Below, in pieces: positions 5,759 to 10,199 of a stretch of 10,199 bases of DNA; within the stretch, counting starts at the first letter, position 1, and every line of letters begins with the position of its first letter. The translations under genes were made by a program, and so were the position numbers. This DNA is from Bacillota bacterium (GTDB lineage Bacteria; Bacillota; Clostridia; Christensenellales; Aristaeellaceae). Under the pieces are notes generated by a model that ran no database searches, was not told the origin of the DNA, and saw only the letters and a program-made list of their open reading frames with translations. The DNA lies in assembly GCA_023392395.1 (NCBI GenBank), contig JAEVZE010000233.1, positions 1 through 10,199 of the forward strand. Direction: 5' to 3'.

Positions 5759-7531
5759 ATGCAATATGTTCCGGCGGGGAGGAGATTCCCAATCGACGGC
5801 TTCTTTTTTGACGGCGCCTTTGGCACCTACTATCGCGCGCTGACCGGCAGCCTCAAACCCTGCGAAATGGCCAATCTGACGGATCCAACGCGGGTTTTTG
5901 AGATCCATCGCGCCTATGTGGATGCGGGCGCAAACGCCGTCAAGACCAATACCTTTGCAGCGAACCTCGGCGCTATGGACGAGGCAACGCTAGACAGCGT
6001 TCTGCGCGAGGGCGTGCGGCTTGCGCGGGAGGCGGCGGGGGAGCGCGCGTCCGTTTTTGCCGACATGGGGCCCATCACGGCAGTGGAGCGAGATGCGGCG
6101 GTAGACTACCTGACGCTTGCGCAGGCGTTCGTCCGGGAGGGGATGACGCGCTTCCTGTTTGAAACGATGGACGAGTTCGAGCCGCTGATCCCGGCCGTCC
6201 GCTGGATCCGGAGCGAAGTGCCGGGTGCGGTGGTGGCGGTGTCGTTCGCCGCGTCGCAGGACGGATACACCGGCGCGGGGCTTCACTACCGGGATATGAT
6301 CGCCGTCGCCCGCACGGAAAGCGTGGAGTTGGTAGGGCTCAACTGCGTCTCAGGCCCCGCCCACATGTTGGGGCTCATCCGAAAGTTGGATTTGTCACGG
6401 GGCGACATTCTGGCCATGCCCAACGCGGGCTACCCCGCCCGGGTCAACGGGCGGCTTCTGTATGAGGACAATCCGGGCTACTTCGCTGAGAAGCTGCTGG
6501 ACCTCAAAAAACTGGGCGTGCGCGCGCTGGGCGGCTGCTGCGGCACCACGCCGGAGCACATCCGCAGAGCCGTAGAGCGTTGCGCGGGCGCGGCGTTTGC
6601 CATCCCCGCCGAGGCGCGAAAAGACGAAGAACGGGACGCGCCGGTCAGCATCAGTCCCCTTGCCGGGAAACTGGCGCGCGGGTCCGTGGTGCTGGTGGAG
6701 GTCGACCCGCCGGTGGACGCCGACATCAGCCACCTGATGGAGGCGGCGAAGCGATTGAAGCGCTCGGGCGCGGACGCCCTGACGCTGGCCGATTCGCCGC
6801 TGGCGCGGGCGCGGGCCGACAGCCTGATGATGGCGGCGCTGGCAAACCGGGAGGCGGGCATCGACGCGATCCCGCACCTGACCTGCCGGGACCGGAACCG
6901 CATCGCCATGCGCGGCGCGCTTCTGGCGGCCCACGCGGCGGGGGTGCGCGGGGTTCTTGCGATCACCGGCGATCCGATTCCCGGCGCTGCCCACGGCCCG
7001 GACGAGTCTGCCGCCGACAAGGGCGTGTTCAACTTCAATTCCTTCACGCTCATCGACTTCATCCGTGGCATGAATCAGGGACCCTTTGCGCACGCCCCGC
7101 TGTGCATCCTGGCCGCGCTCAATACCGGCGCGCAGAACTTTGATGTGGAGTTGAGGCGCGCCCAGCGCAAAATCGAGCGGGGCGCGAACGCCTTCATCAC
7201 CCAGTCGATCTTTTCTGGGAAGGAAATCGCGAACCTTCGACGCGCAAAGGAGGAACTGGGCGCGCCGGTGATCGCGGGCATCATGCCGGTGGCCGGTTAC
7301 AAAAACGCCGTTTTTTTGAACAGCGAGGTGCCGGGGGTGTCCATTCCGAAATCCTTCGTCGATAGCCTCGAAGGACAGCCTAGGGATGTGGTGGACGAGC
7401 GCACCCTCGCCTTCTGCCAGGAACTGATCGGGGAGGCGCGGACTTATTGCGCCGGGTTCAGCCTGATGACGCCGCTAAAGCGCGTCGATCTGGCCGAGGC
7501 GCTGCTTGAAACCGTAAAGGAGAGAAACTAA
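5759..7531 (+). CDS. Bifunctional homocysteine S-methyltransferase / methylenetetrahydrofolate reductase
   Basis: The 590-residue frame (579 if translation begins at ATC 5792) fuses two enzymes, as in Bacillus YitJ. Residues about 14-290 are a homocysteine S-methyltransferase barrel. It opens with DGAFGT and carries the zinc-binding cysteines in GLNC (C196) and GGCCGT (C260, C261), which activate homocysteine. Residues about 302-590 are a flavin-dependent reductase that makes 5-methyltetrahydrofolate. The glutamate in LVEVDPP and the aspartate in AITGDP match the catalytic Glu28 and Asp120 of E. coli MetF; CRDRNR, FNFNSF and ITQSIF are also typical. No cobalamin domain is present. The next gene encodes the pterin-binding methyltransferase with no gap, so methyl-folate made here probably feeds that protein. 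The start is doubtful: AUG 5759 lacks a ribosome site and precedes the predicted transcript start. No SAM riboswitch fits in the short leader. Confidence 0.93.
   Translation: MQYVPAGRRFPIDGFFFDGAFGTYYRALTGSLKPCEMANLTDPTRVFEIHRAYVDAGANAVKTNTFAANLGAMDEATLDSVLREGVRLAREAAGERASVFADMGPITAVERDAAVDYLTLAQAFVREGMTRFLFETMDEFEPLIPAVRWIRSEVPGAVVAVSFAASQDGYTGAGLHYRDMIAVARTESVELVGLNCVSGPAHMLGLIRKLDLSRGDILAMPNAGYPARVNGRLLYEDNPGYFAEKLLDLKKLGVRALGGCCGTTPEHIRRAVERCAGAAFAIPAEARKDEERDAPVSISPLAGKLARGSVVLVEVDPPVDADISHLMEAAKRLKRSGADALTLADSPLARARADSLMMAALANREAGIDAIPHLTCRDRNRIAMRGALLAAHAAGVRGVLAITGDPIPGAAHGPDESAADKGVFNFNSFTLIDFIRGMNQGPFAHAPLCILAALNTGAQNFDVELRRAQRKIERGANAFITQSIFSGKEIANLRRAKEELGAPVIAGIMPVAGYKNAVFLNSEVPGVSIPKSFVDSLEGQPRDVVDERTLAFCQELIGEARTYCAGFSLMTPLKRVDLAEALLETVKERN
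5778..5794 (+). promoter_or_regulatory. Shine-Dalgarno pointing to a possible AUC start codon
   Basis: GGAGGAG at 5778-5784 is a strong ribosome binding site. Seven bases downstream, in frame with the methyltransferase/reductase gene, is ATC at 5792-5794. Between 5759 and the conserved DGAFGT motif there is no in-frame ATG, GTG or TTG. Starting at ATC would give a protein beginning (M)DGFFFDGAFGT, a normal N-terminus for this family. The sites are seen directly; initiation at AUC is an inference. Confidence 0.5.
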
Positions 7532-8326
7532 ATGCGAATCATCGGAGAAAAGCTCAACAGTTCCATTCCATCCACCCTGAAAATGCTGAAGGAGTGGGAC
7601 GACGGAGCGATCGTCGGCCTTATGAAGGCACAGGAAGACGCGGGCGCAGATTTCCTGGACCTGAACGCGGCGCTCCTGGGCGCGGACGAGCTGTCCATGC
7701 TCCGGCATCTGGTGGCGCTTGCGCTGGAGCACACGGAGTGCGGCATCGTGCTGGATTCGCCCAATGCGCAAGTACTTCTGGGCGCGGCGGAGGCGGTCAA
7801 GGGCCGGGCGCTGATCTTCAATTCGGTCACCGCCTGCGAGCGGATTGACGAGGTCCTGCCCGTCGCCGCATTGATGCGGGCGGGTGTCGTCGCGCTGCCG
7901 ATGATGCGCCGCATGCCGGAGGACGCCCGGGAGCGGATCGAAATCGCGGAAGAGCTGATCGTGCGGATGACAAACGCGGGCGTCCGGGAAGAGGACATCT
8001 ACATCGATTGTATTGTGGAGGCGTTGTCCGCGGGCGATGAAAAGCCCCGCGCCGCGCTGGACGCGATCCATGGCATTAGGGCCGCACACCCGCGGGTTCA
8101 CTTGACCGGCGGCATCTCCAACGTGTCCTTCGGTTTGCCGGGGCGCGCGCAGGTGACGGCCACGTTCCTTGCGATGGCCATCGCGGAAGGTCTGGACAGC
8201 CCGATCCTGGACATCACCTCTCCCGTGGTCAAAGCGTCCCTTCGCGCGGCGATGGCGCTGAACGGGGAGGACGAATTCTGCATGGACTACATCCGCTTCA
8301 TGCGTGAGGCGCAGAAGAAGGGTTAA
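7532..8326 (+). CDS. Methyltetrahydrofolate:corrinoid methyltransferase-like pterin-binding protein (AcsE/MtgA/MetH-domain type)
   Basis: This 264-residue soluble barrel belongs to the DHPS-like pterin-binding family and is the size of clostridial AcsE. It opens with IIGEKLNSS (usual form IGERIN) and contains GGISNVSFGLPGR, the signature of enzymes that move the methyl group of methyl-tetrahydrofolate to a corrinoid. Folate-binding residues known from AcsE (Asp75, Asn96, Asp160, Asn199) have likely equivalents at D75 (VLDS), N97 (FNSV), D159 (YIDC) and N197 (ISNV). Lack of the usual DHPS sulfonamide-site pattern argues against folate synthesis. ATG 7532 abuts the upstream TAA with no gap, and AAGGAGAG at 7517-7524 lies inside the upstream gene, so translation is probably coupled. 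The corrinoid acceptor is not in the window; methionine synthesis with a separate corrinoid protein, or a Wood-Ljungdahl or methylotrophic role, all remain possible. Confidence 0.87.
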   Translation: MRIIGEKLNSSIPSTLKMLKEWDDGAIVGLMKAQEDAGADFLDLNAALLGADELSMLRHLVALALEHTECGIVLDSPNAQVLLGAAEAVKGRALIFNSVTACERIDEVLPVAALMRAGVVALPMMRRMPEDARERIEIAEELIVRMTNAGVREEDIYIDCIVEALSAGDEKPRAALDAIHGIRAAHPRVHLTGGISNVSFGLPGRAQVTATFLAMAIAEGLDSPILDITSPVVKASLRAAMALNGEDEFCMDYIRFMREAQKKG

Positions 8327-8341
8327 AACCCATCAATACAG

Positions 8342-8366
8342 TTCGCCCGGCGCTAAGCTAGGCGAA
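8342..8366 (+). terminator. Weak terminator after the one-carbon operon
   Basis: TTCGCC (8342-8347) pairs with GGCGAA (8361-8366) around a 13-base loop that may form a small inner stem, followed by TCTTGTTTT. It begins 16 bases after the stop codon. The short stem and interrupted T-run make it a modest candidate; position is the main support. Confidence 0.45.
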
Positions 8367-8421
8367 TCTTGTTTTCGCGAGCATAGGTCACAAAAATCCA
8401 GTACAAGGATAGTTTGTTTTA

Positions 8422-8450
8422 TTGATTTTGCACCGGTGGCATTGTATACT
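8422..8450 (+). promoter_or_regulatory. Promoter of the GH3 glycosidase gene
   Basis: TTGATT (8422-8427) and TATACT (8445-8450) are separated by exactly 17 bases, each close to the sigma-70/SigA consensus. The surroundings are AT-rich compared with the genes. The start would be near 8457, giving a leader of about 36 bases. CACCGGTGGC within the spacer contains the short palindrome CACCGGTG (8431-8438), a possible operator, which would fit sugar-responsive control but is only suggestive. Confidence 0.75.
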
Positions 8451-8492
8451 GAAGGTAAAGCGGCACGATCGAGAAAGAACAGGAGGGGTTCC

Positions 8493-10199
8493 ATGCATCC
8501 GTATCAGGACAGCGCCAAAACTCCGGAGGTTCGTGCGCAGGACCTTTTGAAGCAGCTCACGCTGGAGGAGAAGGTCGCGCAGCTCAGCGGCATCTGGGCT
8601 TATGAAGTGCTGACCAACTTCCAGTTCGACGACGCGAAGGCGGCCAATCGAATGGCCCACGGCATCGGGCAGATCACCCGGGCTGGCGGCTGCACCAGCC
8701 TGAAGCCTCGGGATACCGCCAAGCTGGTCAACCGTATTCAGAAATACCTGAAGGGCAACATGCGCGTTTTCATCCCGGCGCAGGTGCACGAAGAGAGCTG
8801 CGCGGGCTTTTTGTCCCGTGACGCGGACGTGTTCCCGCAGGCGCTGGGCGTAGCCGCCAGCTTCGCCCCGGAGATCGCCGGCGAGATGGGGGAGCACATC
8901 CGCGAGCAAATGGCCGCGGTGGGCGCCAGGCAGGCGCTGGCCCCTCTCATGGACGTGACCCGTGACCCCCGTTGGGGCCGCACCGAGGAGACCTACGGCG
9001 AGGACCCGTTCCTCGTTTCGCAAATGGGCGTCGGCTACATCCGCGGGCTGCAGGGGGACGATATGAAATCCGGCATCGTCGCCACTGGCAAGCATTTCGT
9101 CGGCTACGGCGCCAGCGAGGGCGGCATGAACTGGGCGCCTTCCCACATCCCGCCAAGGGAGATGGAGGAAACCTACCTGTACCCGTTCGAGGCGGCGGTG
9201 CGCGCGGGGGGCCTCAAGGCCATCATGCCTGCCTACCATGAACTGGACGGCGTGCCCTGCCACACCAACGAGCAGTTGATCCAGAAGACGCTCCGGGAAA
9301 AATGGGGCTTCGACGGATTGGTGGTTTCAGACTACTTTGCGATCAATCTGATCCATACCTGCCACAAGGCGGCCAAGGATGTGGAGAGCGCGGCCCGTAT
9401 GGCACTGGAGGCGGGTGTCGATGTGGAACTGCCCTCCACCGATTGCTACGGCGCGCCGCTGGTGCGCGCGGTGCGGGAGGGCTTGGTGGACGAGGCCAAG
9501 GTGGACGAGACGGCGCTGCGCGTCCTCAGGATGAAGTTCGCGCTGGGCCTGTTTGAAAACCCGTATGTCGACGAAGAGCGCGTTGAGGCGCACTTCCACA
9601 CCCGGGAGCAGCATGCCTTTGCGCTGAAGGCAGCGGAAAAATCGCTGACGCTACTCAAAAACGACGGCACGTTGCCCATTTCCAAGGACATCCGCAGGAT
9701 TGCCGTCGTCGGTCCCAACGCGGACAGCGTGCGCAACATGCTGGGCGACTACTCGTTCCCTGCCCATGTGGAATCGTTGATCGACCAAAACGAGGACAAC
9801 TTCGCCTCCACGCCGACGCCGGAAGGGGAGTACAGCGTACAGGATTCGCTGCCCAGGATGGACAGCGTGCTTGAGGGCCTCAAGAAGTACCGGCCAGACG
9901 TGGAGTTCAGTTACGCGCGCGGCTGCGGCGTGCTGAACGGCTGCGACGCGGAGATCGAAGAAGCGGTGGCCGCCGCCAAGGGCGCGGAGCTGGTACTGGC
10001 GGTGATGGGCGACAAGGCCGGGCTGATCCTGGACTGCACGTCGGGCGAAGCCCGCGACCGGGCGACGCTGGATCTGCCGGGACGCCAGCTGGAGCTTCTA
10101 AGGCGGCTGCACGCAACGGGCGTACCGGTGGTTCTGGTGCTGGTGAACGGACGGCCCTTCTCGCTGAACTGGGAGGACGAGAACCTTTCCGCCATCCTC
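8493..10199 (+). CDS. Glycoside hydrolase family 3 beta-xylosidase/beta-glucosidase, 3' end cut by window edge
   Basis: The frame runs from ATG 8493 (AGGAGG at 8481-8486) through 569 codons to the right edge. It is the first two domains of a retaining GH3 exo-glycosidase; relatives are about 750-780 residues, so the rest of the second domain and a C-terminal Fn3-like domain lie outside. Domain 1 (about 12-330) shows MDVTRDPRWGRTEETYGEDPFL, the substrate-binding ATGKHFVGYG (K200, H201), and the nucleophile D280 in VVSDYF. Domain 2 (from about 380) shows SLTLLKNDGTLPI and TSGEARDRATLDLPG, whose E519 is the likely acid/base. The whole resembles Thermotoga maritima beta-xylosidase (TM0076 type) as I remember that sequence, including GDY..PAH and LDCTSGE. 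No signal peptide is present, so it should act inside the cell on imported oligosaccharides. Xylo- or gluco-specificity cannot be fixed from sequence. Confidence 0.93.
   Translation, partial: MHPYQDSAKTPEVRAQDLLKQLTLEEKVAQLSGIWAYEVLTNFQFDDAKAANRMAHGIGQITRAGGCTSLKPRDTAKLVNRIQKYLKGNMRVFIPAQVHEESCAGFLSRDADVFPQALGVAASFAPEIAGEMGEHIREQMAAVGARQALAPLMDVTRDPRWGRTEETYGEDPFLVSQMGVGYIRGLQGDDMKSGIVATGKHFVGYGASEGGMNWAPSHIPPREMEETYLYPFEAAVRAGGLKAIMPAYHELDGVPCHTNEQLIQKTLREKWGFDGLVVSDYFAINLIHTCHKAAKDVESAARMALEAGVDVELPSTDCYGAPLVRAVREGLVDEAKVDETALRVLRMKFALGLFENPYVDEERVEAHFHTREQHAFALKAAEKSLTLLKNDGTLPISKDIRRIAVVGPNADSVRNMLGDYSFPAHVESLIDQNEDNFASTPTPEGEYSVQDSLPRMDSVLEGLKKYRPDVEFSYARGCGVLNGCDAEIEEAVAAAKGAELVLAVMGDKAGLILDCTSGEARDRATLDLPGRQLELLRRLHATGVPVVLVLVNGRPFSLNWEDENLSAIL

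Noticed and set aside
6395..7143. Several open frames of about 190-230 codons on both strands inside the methyltransferase/reductase gene
   Set aside because: All are GC-rich shadow frames, Arg/Gly/Ala-rich, without motifs or ribosome sites.
8388..9263. A 291-codon minus-strand frame covering the GH3 promoter and N-terminal domain
   Set aside because: The + strand encodes a clear GH3 catalytic domain with all active-site motifs; the opposite frame has no recognisable features.

Overview
The window reads as ordinary chromosome from a GC-rich anaerobic bacterium. Strong AGGAGG-type ribosome binding sites, tight operon spacing, a NupNOPQ-type BMP transporter, a YitJ-type bifunctional methyltransferase/reductase and a Thermotoga-like GH3 enzyme all point to a GC-rich lineage of Clostridia. 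That placement is an inference. No tRNA, rRNA, CRISPR array, insertion sequence, phage gene or integrase is visible, and base composition looks even across the genes. All genes lie on the + strand.

Layout: (1) The 3' part of a MOSC-domain gene ends at 418 and is followed by a hairpin terminator. (2) A 466-base gap holds an AT-rich island, an extended -10 promoter and a leader of about 200 bases with internal hairpins. It leads into a four-gene ABC transporter operon: BMP-family binding protein (885-1859), two permeases (2015-3142 and 3139-4056, overlapping by ATGA) and a double ATPase (4068-5588). A perfect GC-rich hairpin separates the binding-protein gene from the permeases, and a near-textbook terminator closes the operon. 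(3) A strong promoter (TTGACA, 17 bases, TATAAC) flanked by a 9-bp direct repeat drives a two-gene one-carbon operon: a homocysteine S-methyltransferase/methylenetetrahydrofolate reductase fusion and, with zero spacing, a pterin-binding methyltransferase of the AcsE/MtgA/MetH-domain class. (4) A weak terminator and a clean promoter (TTGATT, 17, TATACT) precede a GH3 glycosidase that runs off the right edge.

The transporter most likely imports nucleosides, although this family also handles other ligands such as riboflavin. The one-carbon operon makes methyl-tetrahydrofolate and uses methyl groups to form methionine. It looks like a split cobalamin methionine synthase whose corrinoid-binding part is not in the window. 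The GH3 enzyme belongs to cytoplasmic breakdown of plant-derived oligosaccharides.

Nothing here amounts to a clearly new biological system. The points most worth a second look are the start of the methyltransferase/reductase gene, whose only in-frame AUG lies upstream of the predicted transcription start while a good Shine-Dalgarno points to an AUC codon; the direct repeats around its promoter; the structured transporter leader; and the absence of a lipobox in the binding protein.
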